Shown in pieces: positions 25,021 to 48,024 of a DNA stretch of 64,000 nucleotides (within the stretch, counting starts at the first letter, position 1; every line of letters begins with the position of its first letter). Origin of the DNA: Mytilus galloprovincialis (taxonomy: Eukaryota; Mollusca; Bivalvia; Mytilida; Mytilidae); contig NC_134844.1 of assembly GCF_965363235.1 (NCBI RefSeq), positions 53,750,872 through 53,814,871 of the forward strand, written 5' to 3'. Below the pieces are notes generated by a model that saw nothing but the letters and a program-made list of their open reading frames with translations, was not told where the DNA came from and did not search any database. Position numbers and translations under genes: made by a program.

Positions 25021-25523
25021 TTTTGATATTTTTTTTCAATAATTTATAATCCGAACCTTTAGTTGGCCATTGAATATTGTCAGATTTCTTTTGATTGCTC
25101 TCTTGTGTTTTCAATGTTATAATAAAGTTTGAATATATTGTAAAATGAAATAATAAAAAAGTAAAAAATAAATAAAAGAATTTTAGGTTAATGTCATATG
25201 AAACCTCATATTAAAAATAATGATGCATGTTATTTATAACAAAATGGATAGTTGTCATTATTAAAATAGTGTACATATACGTTTTTTCTGAAGATAATTC
25301 TTGAATTTGTCCACATTTTGAAGAAGTTTACTTTTTTTAATTGCTTGCTTCCAGGAAGCAATAAGCCGACATATTTTCCGTATTCAAAGTGACCTTAGTG
25401 TGACCCTTTTTGTTAAAAATCGGTGATCGCAATACGCATGGATCTGTTACTGAAATAAACTATTATCTGATTGTACATGTTATACACGTGCTCAATATCC
25501 ATGCTTCTTTGTTGATTGATTTA

Positions 25524-26035
25524 CTATAAAAGAGGGACGAAAGATACCAGAGGGACAGTCAAACTCATAAATCGAAAATAAACTGACAACGCCATGGCTA
25601 AAAATGAAAAAGACAAACAGACAAACAATAGTACACATGACACAACAGAGAAAACTAAAGAATAAGCAACACGACTCTCAACAAAACCTAGGGGTGATCT
25701 TATGTACTCTGGAAGGGTTCGCAGATCCTGCTCCACATGTGGCACCCGTCGCGTTGCTTATGTGATAACAAATCCGGTAAATAGTCTAATTCGGTAGGTC
25801 AAATTCATGAAAGGGAAGGGGATCGTAGTAACGACATAAGGAACATATCCGATATTATTTGTAAAACGGTTATTCCATAACGGTCAACCAACTCGTGATG
25901 GCGTCCGTAAAATTTAGGAAGGGATGATTTCAACTTCAGTATTTGGAACTCTTGGTTAAAAAGCTTCCTTGTGAGCAGCAATCCTTCTTTATCAAGAAAA
26001 TCATGATAGGAAACAATCATTAAATTACGGCTTCA
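25524..26035 (-). pseudogene. 3' fragment of an RT retroelement
   Basis: On the minus strand 25805-26020 reads SYHDFLDKEGLLLTRKLFNQ and KLKSSLPKFYGRHHELVDRY, the C-terminal end of the same RT family seen at 13.96 kb. It is followed by the 3' region with acatgtggagcaggatctgc, ccatggcgttgtcagttt and ctttcgtccctctttt. 5'-truncated and non-coding today. Confidence 0.7.
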
Positions 26036-26639
26036 AAACACGACAATTTTAAATGAGCTGCCATATTCATGATATTTTCACTTCATAACAGACAGAAAAA
26101 AATTACGATTATACGATATATTTGCGTAAAAACCGATAAAATCGTGCACAGAAGACCAAGTTTATGATATATACATGCATAGCATTGGTTCAAGAATTGG
26201 ATAAACATTATTTTTCACCAGTTACTCGTTTCATATGACTTTAAAATATAAATCATATAGAGTTTCAAGTTGCTCATATAGGCAATTGATTTTCAAATTT
26301 CCCTCAACTTAAGGGATTCATTCCAAAGTGTTTATGTTATTGTGCCTGTGATCCCATTTGAAGAAATATACATCTTATTACACTATTAGTTGTTACTTTA
26401 TGATATTGTACAAAAATCAATTCCTATTGGACCCAAATGACTTTTAAATGTTTATGTCATTGAAAAAACATTTTTTGCAATAAAAATGAAATATCTTTAT
26501 AAACTCATAATGACATTGGCGACTTATATCTTTTATTATTTTTTTTTTAAATAAGCTGTATTTAAACTAAACAGTTGTGAAATTTAAGCGATTTCTGTAA
26601 TTTGGTTCTTTCTTTATTTCGATATTACCTCTTTTTCGG
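26036..26639. other. AT-rich spacer, nothing recognised
   Basis: No coding signal, palindrome or clear repeat copy was seen. It separates the RT fragment from the SINE-like sequence. Confidence 0.5.
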
Positions 26640-27005
26640 GGATATATTTTAAGATCAGTATCTGCATATTGGGGGCCTCGGTTGGTCAAAGTTGTTCCCT
26701 ACTTTGACCTGGAGATCAATCTTCTGATATCTCTCTGGTTTGTCTGTTTCCACCGAGTGGCCCGGTGGTTCTCTCCGAGTACTTCGGCTTCATCCACCAT
26801 AATAACAGACCTCCCGGTGTCCAAGCACTCCCTTTGTGTTGGGTAGGGATTGATTGTCCTTGTAAAAATAATTGTCGTATAAATATACGTTAGTGTCACA
26901 TCTCCATTAATCCCGTCAGGGAGTGTACATGGATGCCACTGTACCCTCGCAGCTTTCGAAGGGTTTTTTTCGGATATCGGAGGCATTTACCAGTACATAC
27001 ATACA
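26640..27005 (+). repeat. SINE-like element
   Basis: GC-richer than its surroundings. It starts gggggcctcggttggtcaaa, resembling the tRNA-like heads of bivalve SINEs, and contains ccggtggttctctccgagta and cttcggcttcatccacc, a conserved central motif I know from invertebrate SINEs. It ends near a (cata)n tail. The open frame on the minus strand is a by-product of this composition. Family name not assigned. Confidence 0.55.
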
Positions 27006-27049
27006 TTGATAACTTGAATAGATTCATTTTATCGTTTCATTCTGTATTA

Positions 27050-28065
27050 TGTCATGTCGTTCATATAAGTTGATCAGCAAAGAAATATTTACCATCCAGA
27101 CATGCACACCTCACAATAAATTCATACGTGCACACCAAATATAGTTGTCTTATTGATTAAAGCATCTATTAAGCAGACAAAACCATGAAAATTAACCACT
27201 GAAACATGAAAATCAGGTTCAAGTTCAGCTGAAACCTGCATTTGGACATGTACCCTTTACAATCAAATATATTAATACACCAAATATAGTTGACCTGTTG
27301 CTCAGATGGACATGAATATCTTGCAAGAAACCCATTTTCCAAATATATTTATCCTTTCATTTTATAATATGCGAGTACTGTAAAATCAAATACTATTGCA
27401 GGCATTATTATTGCGATTTTTGAAGAATGTACAAACATGAGAGATTAATAATTGCAATTTCAGGAAAATTTTCATACAGATAGATGTAGCAGATATCAGA
27501 ATTTGAATTCTTATAATTGAGATACTCACCCAGGTGCATTATCCACATTAATAAAACCCTCGCAATGATTTCTGAATTTAAGTTACAGTATTTTAATTGA
27601 AAACTAAATATGTAAATTGTTTAGAGTAGTGACTGAACCATGAAGATGAGATCGAGGACAATGGACATATGACAGACAGAAATTTCGTAATATAATGCAT
27701 CTGTATAAAAAGATTGAAGCATCCATGTCTTCTACCTTAAGAAAATAAAGCCTTATACAATAGTTTATGATGTCGACACTTCACTTGCCACATGTGGAGC
27801 AGGATCTGCTTACCCTTCCGGAGCACCTGAGATCACCCCTAGTTTTTTGGTGGGGTTCGTATTGTTTATTCTTTAGTTTTCTATGCTGTGTCGTGTGTGC
27901 TCTTGTTTGTTTGTCCTTTTCATTTTTAGCCATGGCGTTGTCAGTTTGTTTTAGATTTATGAGTTTGACTGTCCCTTTGGTATCTTTCGTCCCTCTTTTT
28001 CAGCTGGATAGTAATTCATATATATCGCAATCTGCAACTTTTGTTGCAAGTCACAATAAAAACAC
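27050..28065 (+). repeat. GAGGTCAAGG-type composite repeat, split by an insertion
   Basis: Repeating segments ccactgaaacatgaaaatc, cacaccaaatatagttg, agatcgaggacaatggacat and a 3' end with gcaacttttgttgcaagtc match the fuller element at 35885-36975. The segment 27767-28003 interrupts it between tatacaatagttta and agctggatagtaattc and belongs to the retroelement 3' end family. Confidence 0.65.
27767..28003 (+). repeat. retroelement 3' end inserted in the composite repeat
   Basis: ccacatgtggagcaggatct, cttccggagcacctgagatc, ccatggcgttgtcagtttg and tttcgtccctctttt define the 3' end of the RT family also seen at 14.2, 25.5 and 62.6 kb. The open frame across it recurs with the repeat and is not a gene. 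Confidence 0.7.
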
Positions 28066-28254
28066 TTACTCTTTTAACCTAAAAATTTTATAACTTTCTG
28101 AAGCTTACAAAAGTTTTAAGATGTCTGATGTTAAAGTTTGAGGCTGAAACTGGAATATCACAAAATACTGTTTGTTACTTGCATAATAATTGTTCAACCA
28201 GTTGCAGGCTTTTTATTTAACACAAAGAGGATGTTTACAATATAAAGAGAAACA

Positions 28255-28455
28255 GATTTCATTTTTTTATATAAATCAGACCATTGGTTTTCTCGTTTGA
28301 ATGGTTTTACACTAGCAATTTTGGGGCCCTTTATAGCTTGTTGTTCTGTGTGAGCCAAGGCTCCGTGTTGAAGGCCGTACATTGACCTATAATGGTTTAC
28401 TTTTATAAATTGTTATTTGGATGGAGAGTTGTCTCATTGGCACTCACAACACATC
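28255..28455 (+). repeat. TTGTCTCATTGGCAA-family dispersed repeat
   Basis: ttttctcgtttgaatggttt, tgaaggccgtacattgacct and gagagttgtctcattggca, ending acacatcttcta. Same family as 39830-40110, 40770-41035, 63360-63475 and 63690-63980; closest to the inverted copy at 61505-61636. Confidence 0.75.
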
Positions 28456-28464
28456 TTCTAATTA

Positions 28465-28740
28465 AAACAAGAATGTGTCCCCAGTACACGGATGCCCCAC
28501 TCACACTATCATTTTCTATGTTCAGTGGACTGTGAAATCCGGGTCAAAACTCTAATTTGGCATTAATATTCCTATCATAGGAAACATGTGTAATGAGTTT
28601 CAAGTTGATTGGACTTCAACTTCACCAAAAATTACAGACCAAAAACTTAAACCTGAAGAGGAGCAGACTAACAGACAGATAGACAGACGAACGAACGAAC
28701 GCACAGACCAGAAAACATGATAGTGTTAGGTAACTAAAAA
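28465..28740 (+). repeat. dispersed repeat with GAACGAACG tract
   Basis: gtgtccccagtacacggatg, attttctatgttcagtgga, tcaagttgattggacttcaa and a (gaac)n/(agac)n tract. Recognised from memory as an abundant mussel repeat; single copy in this window. Confidence 0.45.
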
Positions 28741-29029
28741 CACTTGAGAATTCATATGAAAGCTTGATACTTAACTCAAATAGTAATAGCAAACTCGCCA
28801 AGGTCTTCTTCATTACAATATTGGATAAAATATCAACAGTTGATATCAAGAGAAATTTTATTGTCACTTGACATATAACCTGTAATCATATATTCAATGT
28901 TCAAGAAGTTATCAGTTCACCTAAAATGACAAGCACAAGACATTTTTTTTATCAAGCCACTTTACACATGAACAGCTAAACTGATGATTGCTGCATTTCA
29001 AAATGTTATTACAACTTAGCATACATTAT

Positions 29030-41881
<12,852 letters not shown>

Positions 41882-42225
41882 GAAATATGATATATATTTG
41901 AAATGATTGAAAATTGTAAAGAGGGACAACTCTACCTGACTTGACAATGTGACTAAATTAAATCAGACCAACCCGTACTGTAAGGTGTACCATAAGGATA
42001 TTTCTTAAAAATTAAAATGTCAATGATAAAGTGTGTGATATGATGTAGAAAATAAATAACTTGTTTTTATAGTGATCGAACAAATTATACAGAAATTATA
42101 TGTGAAAATGTTCTCCCAGAATATAATTCCTGTGATTTTTAATCCACCCAACTTTTTTCACAGGATTTGTTTTTGGCCTTCTTTTTTTTTTGCTTTTGCT
42201 CAAACATACATGGGGGTAGAAGGGG

Positions 42226-42335
42226 TGCTGATCCCGATACACCGAGTTCAAAAACACGAAATCCCAACATCTCGAAATTCGAAAAAAAGAATTCCCGGAT
42301 CCCGAAAGGGTCAATCCCGAAATCTCGAGCTTAAA
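42226..42335 (+). repeat. degenerate TCCCGAAAT simple repeat
   Basis: Repeated cccgat, tcccaacatctcg, tcccggatcccg and atcccgaaatctcga words. No coding or element structure seen. Confidence 0.4.
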
Positions 42336-42875
42336 AATAAAGGTCATGTATTGTGTTCCATACTTATGTACTAAACGTCATGTATCAGAGTTACTCCCCT
42401 TTAGTCATTAAAGCATGGCACTGGCTACGGTTACATGGAAATGTAACAATAATAAAAATATTATTGTTACATAGGAGACTAAATGCCGGAATGCAAAGGC
42501 GGATAAGGAACCGATTAATTACGAATGTAACAATAATTACCGAGGCTACGGTTACATGGCGTTATTGTTACATGAAAAACAGCAATCATTAAACTTAAAT
42601 CTTGTATAGTTTTGTTGCCTTAATCTTTCATATGTACGAAATAATACTTGTAATAATGATAAATAATAAATATTATCGTTAACAAATGGTGTTTAAACTG
42701 TTTTTTCTAACGTATAAATGGTTTTGGTGTTATAAAGATACTACTTTTGATAAGTAGTGCCAAAGGCGAAAATATAGACCAATGGTTTGTTGTTGAGAAC
42801 TCAGGCTGAGAAAAGTGTCCACTTTAAATATTTAACTGCACACCTACTCGTTTTACTGTCATTATTCAATGCACA

Positions 42876-43131
42876 ATGGATGAAGAGATTCTTGTGATCA
42901 ATTTTGTTGTGGGTGAAAAATTTAAAACTTGGAATTCGTTTGAAACAAAACTGAAACAATATCAAGACACAAATTTCATTCAGCTTTACAAACGCAGTTC
43001 TAAATAAATTGATTCATCTATAACAAAGTTTGCTTACTGTGAAGTAAAATACTGTGAACTTCGGTATACGTGTATATCCACGGAGGACGTAATTTCGTTT
43101 CAAAATCAGACGGAGCTCGTCCAAACCAAAG
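42876..43131 (+). pseudogene. FAR1/ZSWIM-like N-terminal exon in the TIR element
   Basis: From ATG at 42876 it reads MDEEILVINFVVGEKFKTWN, then SFETKLKQYQDTNFIQLYKR. This resembles the N-terminal FAR1-like region of ZSWIM3-type proteins, which descend from MULE transposases (SWEEFE..LK.Y...NF..LYKR). A single in-frame TAA (43005-43007) interrupts it; the frame continues with YCEVKYCELRYTCI to a GTAAGT donor at 43132. A second short exon may lie near 43285-43306 (RGSKTHYA, donor GTAAGT). Confidence 0.6.
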
Positions 43132-43406
43132 GTAAGTTATTTTAACCTATAAACGAATATCAATGGGTCAAAATATTCATTTCGTTTCATAATTCAAAGT
43201 TTGAATTGACACAGACCAAGTCTCCAACTCTTTTTTGCCATCTTTCAACGACATATTTGCTACATCTACATCATTTAAATGCAGAGGGTCTAAGACCCAT
43301 TACGCATGTAAGTTAATAAGTCATTCAATATGGTGCTCATTAAAAACATTTTTATATGTGAAATTAAAATCAAATGTTTGTTTTGTGACAAAAAGGGATA
43401 TCGCAG

Positions 43407-43558
43407 AATGGAACTGTACAGTATGTGATACGGACGTTCACAGTGCGGCATCACTGGTGTGTGATGGCTGCGTGGAGTGGTTTCACCAAAAATGTGTCGG
43501 ACTCAGAAATGCTCCAAAAAACACTTACTGGATATGTAGAAAATGTCATTGCAAATAA
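43407..43558 (+). CDS. PHD-finger exon in the TIR element
   Basis: After acceptor gatatcgcag it reads WNCTVCDTDVHSAASLVCDG, then CVEWFHQKCVGL and TYWICRKCHCK and a stop. The full C4HC3 ligand set is present (CTVC, CDGC, HQKC, CRKC), with the aromatic W before the second-last pair. PHD fingers bind histone tails. Here it lies wholly between the TIRs, close to an AATAAA (43553), so it belongs to the element and is not a host gene. The intact ligands contrast with the stop in the upstream exon. Confidence 0.75.
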
Positions 43559-44043
43559 ATAATTAAAGAATTTATATTTAATAATTGTATGTATTGTAAA
43601 TATAAAATAAATGTCTTTAATTTTTATTATCTAGTACATTTTAATAGACCCATCGTATATTGCTATTTTTCATGTAACAATAACGCTATGTAACCGTAGC
43701 CTAAGTAATTATTGTTACATTCGTAATTAATCGGTTCCTTACCCGACTTTGAATTCCGGCATTTAGTCTCCTATGTAACAATAATATTTTTATTATTGTT
43801 ACATTTCCATGTAACCGTAGCCACTGCCTTAAAGCATTGTTTGTCAGCCATTGTTGTTTTCTTGACGTCACGTACACCACACCTCATATTCTTAATTTCA
43901 ACTGCATGTTAAGACAACTAATGGATACTCAATTTTCTTCTTTTTTTTTCTTGTTATTAAGGACGTATAACTATAATTGGGCTTGTTCAACTACAAGAGG
44001 AACGTACAGGAAGCCCTAACACACTAAACCTATAAAAATATAA

Positions 44044-45282
44044 ATCCTAATAAAGCAACAGGACCCGATCTAATACCTTGCAGAGTCCTGAAAGAAACAG
44101 CACAACAAATAGCACCATATTTGGAGATAATATTTAACAAATCCATCAAATTAGGAACAGTACCAACAGACTGGCTCATCGGTAATGTCATCCCGATTTT
44201 TAAAAAGGGTGATAAAACAGATCCAGCAAATTACCGTCCTGTCTCTCTTACATCTGTTCCGTGCAAAATTATGGAGCATATCATATTTAGTAGCATTATG
44301 AACTACCTGGATAACAACAAACTTCTGTCATCATACCAGTATGGATTCAGGAAAAAACACTCGTGCGAACAACAGCTTATAAACACCATAGAAGATCTAG
44401 CTAGAATAAGAGATAATAAAAGACAAGCAGATATACTGATACTGGACTTTAGTAAGGCCTTCGATACCGTGCCACATCGCCATCTTGTACACAAACTAAG
44501 GAAGAAAGGTATTGACATGTACACAGTAAATTGGATAGACAACTGGCTTCAAAATAGAAAACAGACAGTACTCCTGGATGGCTGTAAATCACAACCTGCA
44601 GCCGTACGATCCGGAGTTCCACAAGGCACCGTTTTAGGTCCACTTCTATTTCTGTTATACATCAATGACATTGGGGATAATTTATCAACTGGTACCAGCA
44701 TAAGAATCTTTGCAGATGATTGCTTATTGTATAGAGACATCAAAACCAATAATGATACAGAAATATTACAGAAAGACTTAACTGAATTAGAAAAATGGTC
44801 TATTGATTGGAAAATGTCATTTAATCCAAAGAAATGCTACGTTCTACAGACAACACACAACATCCGTAAAAGAATTATAAGACCATACTTCTTACATTCT
44901 ACAAAACTGGAACTAAAAGAACATAACCCATACCAAGGGGTGGAGCTGGACAGCAAGCTCAATTGGAACCATCACATAACCTCAAAAATTAACAAAGATC
45001 CGAGACTGGAATCATCTACCAGGAAACATCGCAACTGACACTGACACTTTTAAGGAAAACCTCTGGTCACACTTCCATCCTGAGACCAGAGACACAGTGA
45101 TGCTGTAAAGATCATCCTTGTTTTTATCCTGCACCAACCACAATTTTAAACTTGTATATAGTTATTTTTTTTTCCGATTTGGTTAATCACAACTTGTACA
45201 GCACCTGCACTTGATGACACAGCATCAGCGTGATGGTATATTTTCCGTTGCTGATTAACGAAAGAAGAAGAAGAAGAAGACC
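44044..45282 (+). mobile_element. 5'-truncated non-LTR retrotransposon (jockey/CR1-type RT)
   Basis: The open frame to 45038 begins within RT: NPNKATGPDLIPCRVLK, VIPIFKKGDKTDPANYRPVS, LDFSKAFDTVPHRHL, SGVPQGTVLGPLLFLLYIND and RIFADDCLLY (active site FADD). At about 45000 an internal deletion shifts the frame; DWNHLPGNIATDTDTFKENL then continues in another frame to a stop. A 3' UTR and a (gaa)n tail ending at 45281 follow. The endonuclease half is missing, so it is dead on arrival. The minus-strand frames inside are shadows. Confidence 0.9.
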
Positions 45283-45359
45283 TTAGTCCAAATAATTATG
45301 ACGTCTTGAAAGAAAAAAAATATAATAGCCTTTCAAGACGTCATAATTATTTGGACTAA
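45283..45359. repeat. perfect 30-bp-arm hairpin
   Basis: ttagtccaaataattatgac with gtcttgaaag (45283-45312) is the exact inverse complement of 45330-45359; the loop is 17 bp. It abuts the (gaa)n tail of the retrotransposon and is probably a tiny MITE. Related half-site at 41307. Confidence 0.9.
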
Positions 45360-45365
45360 CTAGAC

Positions 45366-45510
45366 CTAGTGATTCCGAACAACCCAACACGCACCACAGT
45401 GATACCTCGGGTTTCAGACCACGACATTGTCTTCAGCGAAATAGACACAAAGCCCTTAATATGTAGGAAACTGAAAAACCTCGGAACACCCGGTACCACG
45501 ATTTCCCGAG
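45366..45510 (+). pseudogene. non-LTR endonuclease C-terminal fragment
   Basis: [20 protein letters not shown] and EIDTKPL match the C-terminal SDH motif of APE-type retrotransposon endonucleases (G.SDH..V). Short, followed by unrelated AT-rich DNA. Confidence 0.6.
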
Positions 45511-45880
45511 AAATACGTAAAAAAAACATGATATCCCCAAAACAAACTGATATATATCCCGAGAAAAAGATTTTTTATGGTGATGCTACTTTTTATAGTG
45601 TTATACTACTTTTAACAATTTTAAAGAATATTAATTTAAGATAATACTAGTACACGTTTTTATTTAATAAAAGTGTAATTTCATTCCAAAAAATCGATTT
45701 GTATGTCTTGTATGTAAAATCCTTGTTGGGGACAATATGACGGACATTCTAAAGGTAAACAACTTAAGAAAATCAAAAGTAATGAAAGAATAGATTCTAT
45801 TATAAAATATTTAGTACATAAATATAGTAAAATATTAAGATTAAATATCAGAAAGTTCTGTATACGTGACATGACCAATT

Positions 45881-46400
45881 ATGGACTTTTCGAAATCCTT
45901 TGATAAGGACGGTCACAGTCTCCTAATGCATAAACTGGAATACTATGGTATCCAAGGAAATGTAAATAAGTGGATCACTAGCTTCTTTTCTAATCGACCC
46001 CAATCAGTAGTTGTTGATGGAGAAAGTTCATCTCATATATTGATGTAGATTCAGGAGTTCCCCAATGCTCAGTACTAGGGCCGTCACTATTCCTGTTTTA
46101 CATTAACGACATCATCCAGATGGAATTAAATCTACAGTCCGACTATTTGCAGATGACACAATAGCTTACCTTACGATATCATCAGACAAAAAGTCACATG
46201 ATTTACAACTAAATCTGGGCAAACTTGGAATATAGGAATCAAAATGGAAAGTGTCGGTCCATCCTGACAAATGCAATGTTCTCACCATCAGCAGGAAAAA
46301 CAACACAATTGCAACTTCATACAGCCTACATGGTCAAATTCTTGAGTCAGTCAGCAATATCATATGCAATAAGACATATCAAACAATTGGTTTCCTAAAA
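45881..46400 (+). pseudogene. second, more decayed non-LTR RT fragment
   Basis: With frame changes it reads MDFSKSFDKDGHSLLMHKLE, WITSFFSNRPQSVVVDGESS, VDSGVPQCSVLGPSLFLFYI, RLFADDTIAYL and WKVSVHPDKCNVLTISR. It repeats the same RT domains as the element at 44.0 kb and so is an independent copy of another lineage. At least three frameshifts or stops. Confidence 0.8.
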
Positions 46401-46715
46401 GAAATCTAAATATAGGATACACTACATTAACGGAGAATGACTATAAAACATTGGTACGTCAAATTTCCCAATATTTAAATGAAATAATAAAATTAACACA
46501 TTACACAACAATTGTAAATGTGTTTTTTTTTTTTTTTATTGCAATATAAAGACAATAATAGTGCATTAATGGCAAGCCGTTTTGCTATTTATTCTTACTT
46601 CAAGATATCTTATAAACTTTATTAGATATCTTATATAGCTTATAAGATATCTTATATAGTTTATAAGATACCTCATATAGTTTTTAAGATATCTTATATA
46701 GTTTATAAGATATAT

Positions 46716-47098
46716 CATAATCCTGGTACTTTTGATAGCTATTTACACCACTGGGTCGATGCCACTGCTGGTGGACGTTTCGTCCCCGAGGGTATCACCA
46801 GCCCAGTAGTCAGCACTTCGGTGTTGACATGAATATCAATTATATGGTCATTTTTATAAATTTTCTGTTTACAAAACTTTGAATTTTTCGAAAAACTAAG
46901 GATTTTCTTATTCCAGGAGTAGATTACCTTAGCCGTATTTGGCACAACTTTTTGGAATTTTGGATCCTCAATGCTCTTCAACTTTGTATTTATTTGGCTT
47001 TTTAACTATTTTGATCTGAGCGTCACTGATGAGTCTTATGTAGACGAAACGCGCGTCTGGCGTATAAAATTATAATCCTGGTACTTTTGATAGCTATA
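46716..47098 (+). repeat. full-length GACGAAACGCGCGTC element, flanked by its own end motif
   Basis: The most complete copy here: ttacaccactgggtcgatgc, ggacgtttcgtccccgaggg, gtcagcacttcggtgttgac, ctaaggattttcttattcca, then the core and gacgaaacgcgcgtctggcg. The motif ataatcctggtacttttgat, with agctat after it, occurs both before (46716) and after (about 47073) the body, as if tandem copies had shared an end. Copies in the array lack the first ~180 bp. Confidence 0.8.
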
Positions 47099-47827
47099 TA
47101 GTTTATCAGATATCTTATATAATTTTCTTTATAAGATATCTTATAAACAATATTATAAGATATCTTATAAACTATATAAGATATCTTATAAACTATATAA
47201 GATATCTTATAAATTATATAAGATAGCTTATATAAACATTGTTTATAAGATATCTCATATACTTTATAAGATATCTTATAAACCTTAGAAGATATCTTAT
47301 AAACCTTAGAAGATATCTTATAAAGTATATAAGATATCTTATGAATTTTAGGAGATATCTTATATAATTTATAAGATATCTTATAAAAATGAAATTATAT
47401 AAGATATATTATATAAGATATCTTATATATTATAGGAGATATCATATATATTATAGGAGATATCTTATATATTATAGGAGATATCTTATTTAATTTATAA
47501 TTTATTACGTTTATAACGTTCATGACTTATTTTAATTTATAATTTATAAAGTTTATAAGATATCTTATATAATTGTCTTTATAAGATATCTCATAAACTA
47601 TATAAGATATCTTATAAACTATATGAGATATCTCATAAACTATATAAGATATCTTATATAAAAGTTGTTTATAAGATATCTCATATACATTATAAGATAT
47701 CTTATAAACTATATAAGATATCTCATAAACTTTCGGAGATATCTTATAAACTTTAGGAGATATCTTATGAAAATGAAATTATATAAGATATCTTATATAT
47801 TAAAGGAGATATCTTATATATTATATA

Positions 47828-47945
47828 ATTAGTTATCAAAAGTACCAGGATTATAATTTTATACGCCAGACGCGCGTTTCGTCTACATAAGACTCATCAG
47901 TGACGCTCAGATCAAAATAGTTTGAAAGCCAAACAAATACAAAGT
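47828..47945 (-). repeat. reverse GACGAAACGCGCGTC element, truncated
   Basis: agttatcaaaagtaccagga starts the inverted 3' end; cgccagacgcgcgtttcgtc and actcatcagtgacgctcaga follow. Only the last ~115 bp are present, nested within the palindrome array. Confidence 0.8.
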
Positions 47946-48024
47946 ATTATATATCATTTAAGATATCTTATATATTATAGGAGATATCTTGAAATTCGAA
48001 AAAATATTTAAACGGCTTGCCATA

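Larger units (their letters stand above)
12470..25035 (+). repeat. tandem array of ~2.3-2.8 kb units with tRNA-like heads
   Basis: The motif tgagccgtggtcgggtgg recurs in direct orientation at 12701, 15045, 17342, 19760, 22519 and 24894 (spacing 2344, 2297, 2418, 2759 and 2375). Surrounding blocks recur in the same order: cttcagatagaaccagag, tgatcatttctaaata, the head, a T-rich tract, tgttaaactatagtgtaaatg, a gtagtcagttg block, a left foldback arm, the cttgcaacagtcatccatat block, and aaaaagacaaaccc. Units 3-5 (about 17.1-24.6 kb) are nearly identical and differ by small indels, which implies recent unequal exchange. No unit has a credible ORF; the short frames are repeats of T-rich translation. 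The array ends with a partial sixth unit near 25035. Confidence 0.9.
42417..43828 (+). mobile_element. MULE-like TIR transposon carrying FAR1-like and PHD-finger exons
   Basis: A 1,412-bp element with ~165-bp terminal inverted repeats (left 42417-42581, right about 43664-43828). Both ends read ggcaNtggctacggttacat inward. It is flanked by a perfect 9-bp duplication, ttaaagcat (42408-42416 and 43829-43837). Long TIRs plus 9-bp TSDs are typical of Mutator-like elements. Each TIR has its own substructure: a 12-bp-arm palindrome (tgtaacaataat / attattgttaca) and a second ggctacggttacat near its inner end. Inside are a FAR1-like fragment and a PHD finger with plausible splice sites but no transposase core, so it is probably non-autonomous. 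Confidence 0.85.
46568..48024. mobile_element. large foldback element made of AAGATATCTT palindromes
   Basis: Ends atggcaagccgttt and aaacggcttgccat are inverted and flanked by gcatt (46563-46567 and 48025-48029), a candidate 5-bp target duplication. The interior repeats a ~20-bp unit centred on the palindrome aagatatctt with tata/aaacta spacers, some thirty or more times, so it can pair with itself at many registers. Two other repeats are inserted in it: 46716-47098 forward and 47828-47945 reverse. No ORF. Confidence 0.8.

Noticed and set aside
27767..28093. 108-codon frame containing MALSVCFRFMSLTVPLVSFVPL as a membrane protein gene
   Set aside because: The same text appears in other copies of the retroelement 3' end (25.5 and 62.7 kb); it is repeat-derived.
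44303..44749. Three minus-strand frames over the retrotransposon
   Set aside because: Shadows of the plus-strand RT frame, with no motifs of their own.
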